A stretch of DNA of 26,364 bases, from positions 1-26,364 of the forward strand of contig RPFO01000415.1 in assembly GCA_009746045.1 (NCBI GenBank), written 5' to 3'. How positions within the stretch are numbered: position 1 is the stretch's first letter; each line of letters begins with the position of its first letter. Origin of the DNA: Mesostigma viride (taxonomy: Eukaryota; Streptophyta; Mesostigmatophyceae; Mesostigmatales; Mesostigmataceae). The notes under the pieces were generated by a model, which was not told the origin of the DNA, made no database searches, and saw only the letters and a program-made list of their open reading frames with translations. The position numbers and the translations under genes are program-made. Below are positions 1 through 9,081 of the stretch, in pieces.

Positions 1-838
1 GGTTTGGGGTGGGCTGCCATGCGTGCGTGGGTTTAGGGGGTGGCTGGCATGCGTGCCTGGGGGGGGTTCGGGTGGGGGGGTGGGGCTGGCCATGCGTGCG
101 TGGGGTGGTGGGGGTGGCTGGCATGCACGTGCATGTGGGGGGTGGCTGGCATCCATGCGTGCGTGTGGGAGGTGGCTGGCATGCATGCGTGGGCTCGTGG
201 GGTGGCTGGGATGCGTGCGTGGGTGTGGGGGTGGCTGGCATGCGTGCATGGGTTTGTGGGGTGGCTGGAATGCAAGCATGCATGTGGGGGGGGGCTTGTT
301 TGCATGTGGGGTGGCTGGCAAGCATGCGTGCATGTGGGGGGTGGCTGGCATGTGTTTTGGGGTTGGGGGGCGGCTGCCATGCGTGCGTGGGTGTGGGGGG
401 GGCTGGCATGCATGCATGCATGTGGGGGGGCTGGCATCCATGCGTGGGTTTGTGGGGTGGCTGGCATGCATGCATGCACGAGGGGAGGGGCTGGCATGCG
501 TGCGTGGGTGTGGGGGGGGCGTACGTGGGTATGGGGGGTGGCTGGCATGCGTCCGTGGGTGTGGGGGCGGAGTGGCATGCATGCGTGGGTGTGGTGGGGG
601 GCTGCCATGCATGCGTGGGTTTAGGGGGGGCTGGCATGCGTGCCTGGGTTCGTGGGGTGGCTGCCATGTGTGCGTGGGTGTGAAGGGTGGCTGGCATGCG
701 TACGTGGGTGTGGGGGGTGGCTGGCATGCATAAGTGGGTTTGTGTAAGGGGGGGGGGGTGGCTGGCATGCGTGCGTGGGCATGGGGGTGGCTGGCATGCG
801 TGCGTGGGTTGGTGGGGTGCCTGGCATGCATGCGTGGG
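1..838 (+). repeat. G-rich minisatellite array 1 (3' part)
   Basis: About 28 head-to-tail monomers, mostly 30 bp. The consensus opens GGCTGGCATGCGTGCG and closes with a G/T tract such as TGGGTGTGGGGGGT. Variants swap GCGTG for GCATG, or end in GGGTTTGTGGGGT, GGGTTTAGGG or GCTCGTGGGGT. From about position 110 to the end it matches 4190-4918 at an offset of about 4,080 with only G-run length changes. The first ~100 bases are disturbed relative to the other copies, with about 12 extra bases. The 11-G run at about 748-758 recurs in array 2 and array 4. The array continues to the left of the window. Long frames on both strands here are a consequence of the 30-bp period and are not genes. Confidence 0.95.
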
Positions 839-1054
839 CCCGCGGTGCCCCTGATTGCTGTCTGGCCCCTAATCATGTGGATGTGGCTGGCTGCCTGCCC
901 TCCTGTTTGCCCCATCCCCAAACCCCATGCCGCAAGGCTCGTAGCTCAAGCCCCATGGCTCATGCCCCATGGCCCTTGCCTGCCAGCCTACCTGTGCTGT
1001 ATACCCTTGCAGCCTTTCCTGCCTCGCCTGGCGTGGCCTGCCCTGCCCTCTCTG

Positions 1055-1069
1055 CCCTCCCGCCCGCCC
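1055..1069 (-). other. Minus-strand G-quadruplex motif, unit 1
   Basis: The plus strand reads CCCTCCCGCCCGCCC, so the minus strand is GGGCGGGCGGGAGGG: four G3 runs with one-base loops, the tightest canonical G-quadruplex pattern. It lies about 215 bp after the G-rich array, where the G-rich strand has switched from plus to minus. It is identical in units 2, 4, 5 and 6 and broken in unit 3. Folding is inferred from the motif only. Confidence 0.7.
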
Positions 1070-1112
1070 ATGCGGTCCGTTGCCACGGATGGAAAATGAG
1101 AAGAAAACGAAT

Positions 1113-1400
1113 ATGGCCCCGCTGGCACCACAAATCACCTGGTTGGTCAACCAAGGGGATAGCCTGCACAATGAGACAGGAACACAGAAGACCCAGCAAA
1201 GCAAGATTCAGGTTGTAAGCCAGTGGAGATTACTTTTGACTTGCTTGATGAAGAAATATAAAACACATTCTACTGTCACACCTTCTATGAACAAATGGTT
1301 GATTGATCACCTTATACACCACGTAAACATGTTACCAGACGCGCTCTTCACCCCAGTGAAAATCCACGCGCGAAGCAAGGCAGATTATCTTACGCAGTAA
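1113..1400 (+). other. Small open frame kept in every unit, doubtful coding
   Basis: A 95-codon frame starting ATGGCCCCG is open in all six bodies: 1113-1400, 5193-5480, 9359-9655 (98 codons), 13259-13546, 18182-18469 and 23425-23712. The product begins MAPLAPQITWLVNQ and ends near RSKADYLTQ. No domain, signal peptide or membrane segment is recognised. Between types A and B most substitutions change the residue (K/Q, H/P, T/S, A/V, K/N) and only about three are silent, so there is no sign of selection on the protein. The frame upstream of this ATG shifts between units. It is recorded because it is the only non-array frame of this length kept in all units; chance conservation in recently homogenised repeats is the simpler explanation. 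Confidence 0.12.
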
Positions 1401-1865
1401 GCACCATGAATGTCAGCGAGTACAGCAGTAAATGACTCCCTAAACTCATGACCAGGCAAGCATCCACAGGGGCGTTCACCGCCCAGTATATTCCAGAAAA
1501 AAGCATCACAGATTCTAGCCCGGTCATCGAAACAAACGACTCACCATCGGCATCGCCAGCGTACGTCCCGTGGCAACAAGTGATTCCAGCGTTCATTCCA
1601 ATATTGTGTGACGACAACAGAAACTCGTCGGCCACACCCACGCCTTCCACGAACAGCAAACTGATTTCACTAGGCACCCAATACGTCAAGCAAAGAAGCA
1701 CGATAACATAATACCTAAATCTACAACGACATTCCATTTCCAGGTCCCTAGCTATCGCAGCAGGCCATAGCGCCCCGAACCTCTCCCACGCACGTGACTG
1801 CCCACCGACGTCCAGCCAGATCAGAAACAATTTAAAGGTACGCATCGAAATGGAACATTGAACGC

Positions 1866-1873
1866 TATAAAAG
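1866..1873 (+). promoter_or_regulatory. TATA-like box TATAAAAG, repeated in every unit
   Basis: TATAAAAG sits in the same context (ACGCTATAAAAGCAATGCCC) in all six bodies: 1866, 5946, 10285, 14012, 19104 and 24347. Downstream in unit 1 are a consensus-like 5' splice site GGTAAGTA (about 2089) and AATAAA (2175-2180). The splice-like site is altered in unit 3 (GGGAAATA) but present in units 1, 2, 4, 5 and 6. The order would suit a short RNA polymerase II transcript, but there is no coding frame to match and no independent evidence of transcription. Confidence 0.2.
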
Positions 1874-2196
1874 CAATGCCCACGCATTGTCCATCCCCAA
1901 TTTTCCAGGCAGCGTTGACCGCCATCCCCAGCCAGCAGGAAATTAAATTAAGTGCTGTCGCAGCATGTCGCCCCTCTCCCCCTCGCAGTCCTGGTTTATG
2001 CACGTTCGATTGCTTGGGCGCGTCCAGGCGGTCCAGCACCGCGTACTACCCACTTGAAAATCCTCCCAAGTCATTTATTTCCAGCTTGGTAAGTACGGAA
2101 TCTGGCAGAAATTCGTCCAGCAAGCATCATACTACTCTCCACTCCTCCAACTCAAATTTTGCGTATAATTTTAGAATAAATATCAGTCACATCATG

Positions 2197-2220
2197 TTCA
2201 GACTATAACTTCGGTCTGAA
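2197..2220 (+). repeat. Conserved 7-bp stem, 10-base loop
   Basis: TTCAGAC and GTCTGAA form a perfect inverted repeat separated by ten bases. It recurs at 6278-6301, 10616-10639, 14344-14367, 19439-19462 and 24682-24705. In units 5 and 6 the loop carries a T-to-C change while both arms stay intact. It lies about 20 bp after an AATAAA, so a terminator-like or RNA 3'-end role is possible, but so is chance. No T-run follows. Confidence 0.45.
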
Positions 2221-2795
2221 TCGAAAATTGCAACGGAAACGCTCAGTGAAACGGTTTCTGAACGAAATGCGGACAAAAACGGCCGTAACGCCCAAAATTT
2301 CACGGTTTCAAACATTATTTGCACGGTTTCGAAACAATTTCTGGACGTTCCGTCGAACTGACGCACTGAACGCTACGAAATTTTAGGACGGCGCCCTCTC
2401 GGCCAAGCGATGGGCCCAGTAGCCGCAGTTGATCGCCGCTAGCGATGGGATGTTTGATTCGCGACACAGAGTTTGACGCCCTCGAAGAAGCCGACATCGT
2501 GCCGGGTTCCGTATTTTTATCTGGCCGCGGCCATTGGCTGGCCTCCTATCTGCCCGCAAAAGTGCTGAACCGGATCTGGACGTAACTGCCGTTTCAGACC
2601 CCGTTCAGACTTTGTGACAGTCGATCTGCCTAGTTTGCCACTTTTCGGGCAACTGCTCCGATTGGGCGCCACCGCGGATCTCCGGATCGCCCTGACTATC
2701 GGCCGCCCTGCGCTCGCGGTTTTCGTACGGGCCACTTTTCGGGCCTCACGGTTTGCCCAATCTTTTCGTTCGTGTTAATCGTAGTACTAGAGGGG

Positions 2796-3044
2796 ACTAG
2801 TGGGGGGGCCAAGGCCCCCACTTTTTCGGACGCACTACGCCACCAGGGGCCCTGAGGCCCCCGCCGAAAGCTTCGACCCGCCGGGTTGAGCCCGCCGACC
2901 GGCCCGGCCCCTACGCCGGGGGGCGAACGCTCGGCGGCCTTCCTTTGGGGGCTTCCCATCGCGCGCGCTCGCGCCGGCCTGCCGCACCGTCGATCCCACG
3001 CTCCGTCCCTCACGTGCACGTCCAGCACGCGTCGTACTACTAGT
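2796..3044 (+). repeat. GC island with hairpin, unit 1
   Basis: A CpG-dense segment of 249 bp bounded on both sides by ACTAGT. At its left edge (2799-2822) arms AGTGGGGG and CCCCCACT surround CC-AA-GG, giving a strong hairpin with a two-base loop. The rest is GC-rich and contains GCGCGCGCTCGCGC. Frames read through it on the minus strand (Arg/Gly/Pro-rich) but shift phase between units, so it is not treated as coding. Confidence 0.75.
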
Positions 3045-3179
3045 ACATCAACCCAGTCCGAATAGTACCGTATATTGTGAGACGTCGCCGTTCATTGCAT
3101 GCAAGTATTTCCTTACTCATTACTTCCTAACAACTGAAACTGACAATGCAGCTATGCCATGCAGGACACAATGTGGGTA

Positions 3180-3196
3180 CCGCTTTTTGCAAGCGG
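3180..3196 (+). repeat. Linker hairpin CCGCTT/AAGCGG
   Basis: A perfect 6-bp inverted repeat with a five-base loop in the linker. It recurs at 7266-7282, 11563-11579 and 25814-25830. In the linkers at about 15330 and 20572 a small deletion removes the right arm (CCGCTTTTGGCAAGCCAT). Confidence 0.4.
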
Positions 3197-3382
3197 CAGC
3201 CATAACGACCAAACACTTCCATGCAAACTCCCATGTTCATCATTCATTAATATTCATTGAGTGGCAATCCTTTGTAAACACATGCACCGTCGTTCATGCC
3301 CACCATGACTTCATGTAGACAACGTTTTGTACATTACTCGACAGTGCCCTTGTGCGCGACCGTGGGGCGTGCCCTGTCCATT

Positions 3383-4918
3383 CGTGGGTGTGGTGGGGAG
3401 CTGCCATGCATGCGTGGGTTTAGAGGGTGGCTGGCATGTGTGCCTGGGTTTGTGGGGTGGCTGCCATGCGTGCGTGGGTGTGGGGGGTGGCTGGCATGCG
3501 TACGTGGGTGTGGGGGGTGGCTAGCATGCACGTGCATGCGGGGGGTGGCTGGCATGCATGCGTGCATGTGGGGGGTGGCTGGCATGCATGCGTGGGTTTG
3601 TGGGGTGGCTGATATGCGTGCGTGGGTGTGGGGGGTGGCTGGCATGCGTATGTGGGTGTGGGGGGTGGCTGGCATGCACGTGCATGTGGGGGGTGGCTGT
3701 CATGCATGCGTGCATGTGGGGGTGGCTGGCATGCGTGCGTGGGTTTGTGGGGGGGTGGCATACGTGCGTGGGTGTGGGGGTGGCTGGCATGCGTGCATGG
3801 GTTTGTGGGGTGGCTGGCATGCATGCGTGGGTGTGGGCGGGAGCTGCCATGCACGCATGTGGGGCGGGGCAGGCTGGCATGCGTGCGTGGGTGTGGGGGG
3901 GGACGGCATGCGTACTTGGTGACGGGGGTGGCTGGCATGCATAAGTGGGTTTGTGGGGTGGCTGGCATGCATGCGTGCATGTGGGGGGGGCTGGCACGCG
4001 TGTGTGGGTTTGGGGGGGGCTGGCATGCATGCGTGTGGGGGGGGGGGGCTGACATGCATGCGTGGGTGTGGGTGGCTGGCATGCGTGCCTGGGTTTGGGG
4101 GTGGGCTGCCATGCGTGCGTGGGTTTAGGGGGTGGCTGGCATGCGTGCCTGGGTTCGTGGGGTGGGCTGCCATGCGTGCGTGGGTGTGGGGGGTGGCTGG
4201 CATGCACGTGCATGTGGGGGGTGGCTGGCATCCATGCGTGCGTGTGGGAGGTGGCTGGCATGCATGCGTGGGCTCGTGGGGTGGCTGGGATGCGTGCGTG
4301 GGTGTGGGGGTGGCTGGCATGCGTGCATGGGTTTGTGGGGTGGCTGGAATGCAAGCATGCATGTGGGGGGGGGCTTGTTTGCATGTGGGGTGGCTGGCAA
4401 GCATGCGTGCATGTGGGGGGTGGCTGGCATGTGTTTTGGGGTTGGGGGGGCGGCTGCCATGCGTGCGTGGGTGTGGGGGGGGCTGGCATGCATGCATGCA
4501 TGTGGGGGGGCTGGCATCCATGCGTGGGTTTGTGGGGTGGCTGGCATGCATGCATGCACGAGGGGAGGGGCTGGCATGCGTGCGTGGGTGTGGGGGGGGC
4601 GTACGTGGGTATGGGGGGTGGCTGGCATGCGTCCGTGGGTGTGGGGGCGGAGTGGCATGCATGCGTGGGTGTGGTGGGGGGCTGCCATGCATGCGTGGGT
4701 TTAGGGGGGGCTGGCATGCGTGCCTGGGTTCGTGGGGTGGCTGCCATGTGTGCGTGGGTGTGAAGGGTGGCTGGCATGCGTACGTGGGTGTGGGGGGTGG
4801 CTGGCATGCATAAGTGGGTTTGTGTAAGGGGGGGGGGGTGGCTGGCATGCGTGCGTGGGCATGGGGGTGGCTGGCATGCGTGCGTGGGTTGGTGGGGTGC
4901 CTGGCATGCATGCGTGGG
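3383..4918 (+). repeat. G-rich minisatellite array 2
   Basis: About 51 monomers of roughly 30 bp, starting at the conserved left edge CGTGGGTGTGGTGGGGAGC and ending at GCGTGGGCCCGCGG. Landmark variants run in a fixed order that other units share: a GCACGTGCATG monomer, a GGGGCGGGGC interruption (about 3860), a GGTGACGGGGG interruption (about 3918), then a GCATAAGTGGG monomer. A 12-G run lies at 4037-4048. The right half (about 4190-4918) is nearly identical to arrays 1 and 4. Confidence 0.96.
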
Positions 4919-5134
4919 CCCGCGGTGCCCCTGATTGCTGTCTGGCCCCTAATCATGTGGATGTGGCTGGCTGCCTGCCCTCCTGTTTGCCCCATCCCCA
5001 AACCCCATGCCGCAAGGCTCGTAGCTCAAGCCCCATGGCTCATGCCCCATGGCCCTTGCCTGCCAGCCTACCTGTGCTGTATACCCTTGCAGCCTTTCCT
5101 GCCTCGCCTGGCGTGGCCTGCCCTGCCCTCTCTG

Positions 5135-5149
5135 CCCTCCCGCCCGCCC
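5135..5149 (-). other. Minus-strand G-quadruplex motif, unit 2
   Basis: Plus strand CCCTCCCGCCCGCCC, identical to the motif at 1055-1069 and in the same place after the array. Confidence 0.7.
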
Positions 5150-6881
5150 ATGCGGTCCGTTGCCACGGATGGAAAATGAGAAGAAAACGAATATGGCCCC
5201 GCTGGCACCACAAATCACCTGGTTGGTCAACCAAGGGGATAGCCTGCACAATGAGACAGGAACACAGAAGACCCAGCAAAGCAAGATTCAGGTTGTAAGC
5301 CAGTGGAGATTACTTTTGACTTGCTTGATGAAGAAATATAAAACACATTCTACTGTCACACCTTCTATGAACAAATGGTTGATTGATCACCTTATACACC
5401 ACGTAAACATGTTACCAGACGCGCTCTTCACCCCAGTGAAAATCCACGCGCGAAGCAAGGCAGATTATCTTACGCAGTAAGCACCATGAATGTCAGCGAG
5501 TACAGCAGTAAATGACTCCCTAAACTCATGACCAGGCAAGCATCCACAGGGGCGTTCACCGCCCAGTATATTCCAGAAAAAAGCATCACAGATTCTAGCC
5601 CGGTCATCGAAACAAACGACTCACCATCGGCATCGCCAGCGTACGTCCCGTGGCAACAAGTGATTCCAGCGTTCATTCCAATATTGTGTGACGACAACAG
5701 AAACTCGTCGGCCACACCCACGCCTTCCACGAACAGCAAACTGATTTCACTAGGCACCCAATACGTCAAGCAAAGAAGCACGATAACATAATACCTAAAT
5801 CTACAACGACATTCCATTTCCAGGTCCCTAGCTATCGCAGCAGGCCATAGCGCCCCGAACCTCTCCCACGCACGTGACTGCCCACCGACGTCCAGCCAGA
5901 TCAGAAACAATTTAAAGGTACGCATCGAAATGGAACATTGAACGCTATAAAAGCAATGCCCACGCATTGTCCATCCCCAATTTTCCAGGCAGCGTTGACC
6001 GCCATCCCCAGCCAGCAGGAAATTAAATTAAGTGCTGTCGCAGCATGTCGCACCCTCTCCCCCTCGCAGTCCTGGTTTATGCACGTTCGATTGCTTGGGC
6101 GCGTCCAGGCGGTCCAGCACCGCGTACTACCCACTTGAAAATCCTCCCAAGTCATTTATTTCCAGCTTGGTAAGTACGGAATCTGGCAGAAATTCGTCCA
6201 GCAAGCATCATACTACTCTCCACTCCTCCAACTCAAATTTTGCGTATAATTTTAGAATAAATATCAGTCACATCATGTTCAGACTATAACTTCGGTCTGA
6301 ATCGAAAATTGCAACGGAAACGCTCAGTGAAACGGTTTCTGAACGAAATGCGGACAACGAAACGGCCGTAACGCCCAAAATTTCACGGTTTCTAAACATT
6401 ATTTGCACGGTTTCGAAACAATTTCTGGACGTTCCGTCGAACTGACGCACTGAACGCTACGAAATTTTAGGACGGCGCCCTCTCGGCCAAGCGATGGGCC
6501 CAGTAGCCGCAGTTGATCGCCGCTAGCGATGGGATGTTTGATTCGCGACACAGAGTTTGACGCCCTCGAAGAAGCCGACATCGTGCCGGGTTCCGTATTT
6601 TTATCTGGCCGCGGCCATTGGCTGGCCTCCTATCTGCCCGCAAAAGTGCTGAACCGGATCTGGACGTAACTGCCGTTTCAGACCCCGTTCAGACTTTGTG
6701 ACAGTCGATCTGCCTAGTTTGCCACTTTTCGGGCAACTGCTCCGATTGGGCGCCACCGCGGATCTCCGGATCGCCCTGACTATCGGCCGCCCTGCGCTCG
6801 CGGTTCTCGTACGGGCCACTTTTCGGGCCTCACGGTTTGCCCAATCTTTTCGTTCGTGTTAATCGTAGTTACTAGAAGGGG

Positions 6882-7131
6882 ACTAGTGGGGGGGCCAAGG
6901 CCCCCCACTTATTCGGACGCACTACGCCACCAGGGGCCCTGAGGCCTTCGCCGAAAGCTTCGGCAGGCCGGGTTGAGCCCGCCGACCGGCCCGGACACTA
7001 CGCCGGGGGGCGAACGCTCGGCGGCCTTCCTTTGGGGGCTTCCCATCGCGCGCGCTCGCGCCGGCCCGCCGCACCGTCGATCCCACGCTCCGTCCCTCAC
7101 GGGCACGTCCAGCACGCGTCGTACTACTAGT
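6882..7131 (+). repeat. GC island with hairpin, unit 2
   Basis: ACTAGT-bounded, 250 bp. The hairpin at 6885-6909 has arms AGTGGGGGG-CC and GG-CCCCCCACT around AA; the left arm has one extra G. Compared with unit 1 the interior reads GAGGCCTTCGCCG rather than GAGGCCCCCGCCG, plus scattered substitutions. Confidence 0.75.
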
Positions 7132-7479
7132 ACATCAACCCAATGCGAATAGTACCGTATATTGTGAGACGTCGCCGTTCATTGCATGCAAGTATTTCCT
7201 TACTCATTACTTCTAACAATTGAAACTCTCAATGCAGCTATGCCATGCAGGACACAATGTGGGTACCGCTTTTTGCAAGCGGCAGCCATAACCAACAAAC
7301 ACTCCCATGCAAACTCCCATGTTGATCATTCATTAATATTCATTGAGTGGCAATCCTTTGTAAACACATGCACCAATTCGGTCATGCCCACTATGACTTC
7401 ATGTAGACAAAGTTTTGTACATGACTCGACAGTGCCCTTGTGCGCGACCGTGGGGCGCGGCAGGCCAGCCCTGTCCATT

Positions 7480-9081
7480 CGTGGGTGTGGTGGGGAGCTG
7501 CCATGCATGCGTGGGTTTAGGGGGGGGCTGGCATGCGTGCGTGGGTGTGGGGGGTGGCTGGCATGCGTATGTGGGTGTGGGGGGTGGCTGGCATACATGG
7601 GTGTGTGGGGGGGCTGGCATGCATGAGTGGGTTTGTGGGGGCGCTGGCATGCGTGTGTCGGTGTGGGGGTGGCTGGCATGCGTGCATGAGTTTGTGGGGT
7701 AGCTGGCATGCATGCGTGGGTGTGGGGGGGAGCTGCCATGCACGCATGTGGGGCGGGGCGGGCTGGCATGCGTGCGTGGGTGTGGGGGGGGGGCGGCATG
7801 CGTACGTTGGTGACGGGGGTGGCTGGCATGCATAAGTGGGTTTGTGGGGGGGCTGCCATGCATGCGTGGGTGTGGGGGGGGCTGGCACGCGTGTGTGGGT
7901 TTGGGGGGGGCTGGCATGCATGCGTGGGTGTGGGGGGGGCTGACATGCGTGCGTGGGTGTGGGGGTGGCTTGCATGCGTGCCTGGGTTTGGGGGTGGGCT
8001 GCCATGCGTGCGTGGGTTTAGGGGGGGCTGGCATGCGTGCCTGGGTTTGTGGGGGGTGGCTGGCATCCATGTGTGCATGTGGGGGGTGGCTGGCATGCAT
8101 GCGTGGGCTCGTGGGGTGGCTGGCATGCGTGCGTGCATGTGGGGGTGGCTGGCATGCGTGCATGGGTTTGTTGGGTGGCTGGAATGCAAGCATGCATGTG
8201 GGGGGGGCTTGTTTGCATGTGGGGTGGCTGGCAAGCATGCGTGCATGTGGGGGGTGGCTGGCATGCGTGCGTGGGTTGGGGGGGCGGCTGCCATGCGTGC
8301 GTGGGTGTGGGGGGGGCTGGCATGCATGCATGCATGTGGGGGGGCTGGCATGCATGCGTGGGTTTGTGGGGTGGCTGGCATGCATGCGTGCATGAGGGGG
8401 GGGGTGGCACGCGTATGTGGGTGTGGGGGGGGCCGACATGCGTGCGTGGGTGTGGGGGTGGCTGGCATGCGTGCGTGGGGGGGGGGGGGCTGGCATGCAT
8501 GCGTGCATGTGGGGGGTGGCTGGCATGCATGCGTGGGTTTGTGGGGTGGCTGCCATGCATGCGAGGGTGTGGGGGGGGATGGCAGGAATGCATGCATGTG
8601 GGGGGGGTGGCTGGCATGCATGCGTGCATGTGGGGGTTGGCTGGCATGCGTGCGTGGGTTGGGGGGCCGGCTGCCATGGGTGCGTGGGTGTGTGGGGTGG
8701 CTGGCATGCATGCGTGCATGGGTTGGGGGGCGGCTGCCATGCGTGCGTGGGTGTGGGGGGGGCGTACGTGGGTATGGGGGGTGGCTGGCATGCGTGCGTG
8801 GGTGTGGGGGTGGAGTGGCATGCATGCGTGGGTGTGGTGGGGGGCTGCCATGCATGCGTGGCTTGAGGGGGGGGCTGGCATGCGTGCCTGGGTTCGTGGG
8901 GTGGCTGCCATGCGTGCGTGGGTGTGGGGGTGGCTGGCGTGCGTACGTGGGTGTGGGGGGTGGCTGGCATGCATAAGTGGGTTTGTGTGTGTGGGGGGGG
9001 GTGGCTGGCATGCGTGCGTGGGCATGGGGGTGGCTGGCATGGGTGCGTGGGTTGGTGGGGTGCCTGGCATGCATAAGTGGG
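7480..9081 (+). repeat. G-rich minisatellite array 3 (most divergent)
   Basis: About 53 monomers of roughly 30 bp. It keeps the landmark order of the other arrays (GGGGCGGGGC, GGTGACGGGGG, GCATAAGTGGG) but differs in many monomers and has the longest G-run in the window, 13 G at 8477-8489. The longest open frame of the window (612 codons, minus strand, 7326-9164) spans it and is a periodicity artefact encoding a His/Pro/Ala/Cys-rich 10-residue repeat. Confidence 0.95.

Larger units (their letters stand above)
839..3382 (+). repeat. Macrosatellite body 1 (type A)
   Basis: Non-array part of the first unit. In order it has a C-rich segment (839-1085), balanced spacer (about 1086-2220) and a segment of short GAAAC/GTTTC palindromes (about 2220-2520). 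Then come GC-richer sequence (about 2520-2795), the ACTAGT-bounded GC island (2796-3044) and a linker (3045-3382). About 1.13 kb from 839 is identical to body 2 on reading the two side by side. Later differences are few: one base at 6052, and GACAAAAACGG versus GACAACGAAACGG near 2275/6355. It lacks the 174-bp block found in bodies 3, 5 and 6. No gene family is recognised on either strand. Confidence 0.93.
4919..7479 (+). repeat. Macrosatellite body 2 (type A)
   Basis: Same layout as body 1 and nearly identical to it: C-rich segment from 4919, spacer to about 6300, palindromic segment about 6300-6600, GC island 6882-7131 and linker 7132-7479. It lacks the 174-bp block of type B. Up to about 6310 it is also nearly identical to body 4 at an offset of 8,066. 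No protein or RNA gene is recognised. Confidence 0.93.

Noticed and set aside
969-1112. Coding extension upstream of the 95-codon frame
   Set aside because: The reading phase upstream of 1113 changes between units because of indels in the A-run before ATATGG and in the C-rich segment.
1390-1887. 165-codon minus-strand hydrophobic frame, also at 5470-5967 and 13536-14033
   Set aside because: It is intact only in type A. In type B the 174-bp block and small indels change its C-terminal half, and in unit 3 a four-base insertion near 10128 breaks it. Apparent hydrophobicity follows from base composition.
2005-2025. tRNA-like B box near GTTCGATTGC
   Set aside because: No matching A box or cloverleaf pairing could be found around it.
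2517-2735. Minus-strand frame beginning MARTKTA, reminiscent of the histone H3 N-terminus
   Set aside because: The resemblance stops after the first few residues. No histone fold or the rest of the H3 tail follows, and frames in this region vary between units.
2796-3044. rDNA fragment or rRNA spacer (GC-rich island)
   Set aside because: No conserved rRNA core motifs or 5S internal control elements were recognised on either strand, and no rRNA gene occurs in six units.
2796-3044. Transposon with ACTAGT as target-site duplication
   Set aside because: The segment is present in every unit with no empty site for comparison, and no terminal inverted repeats lie inside the ACTAGT copies.
3383-4918. 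CRISPR array
   Set aside because: Monomers are contiguous with no unique spacers, show graded variation, and no cas-like gene is present.
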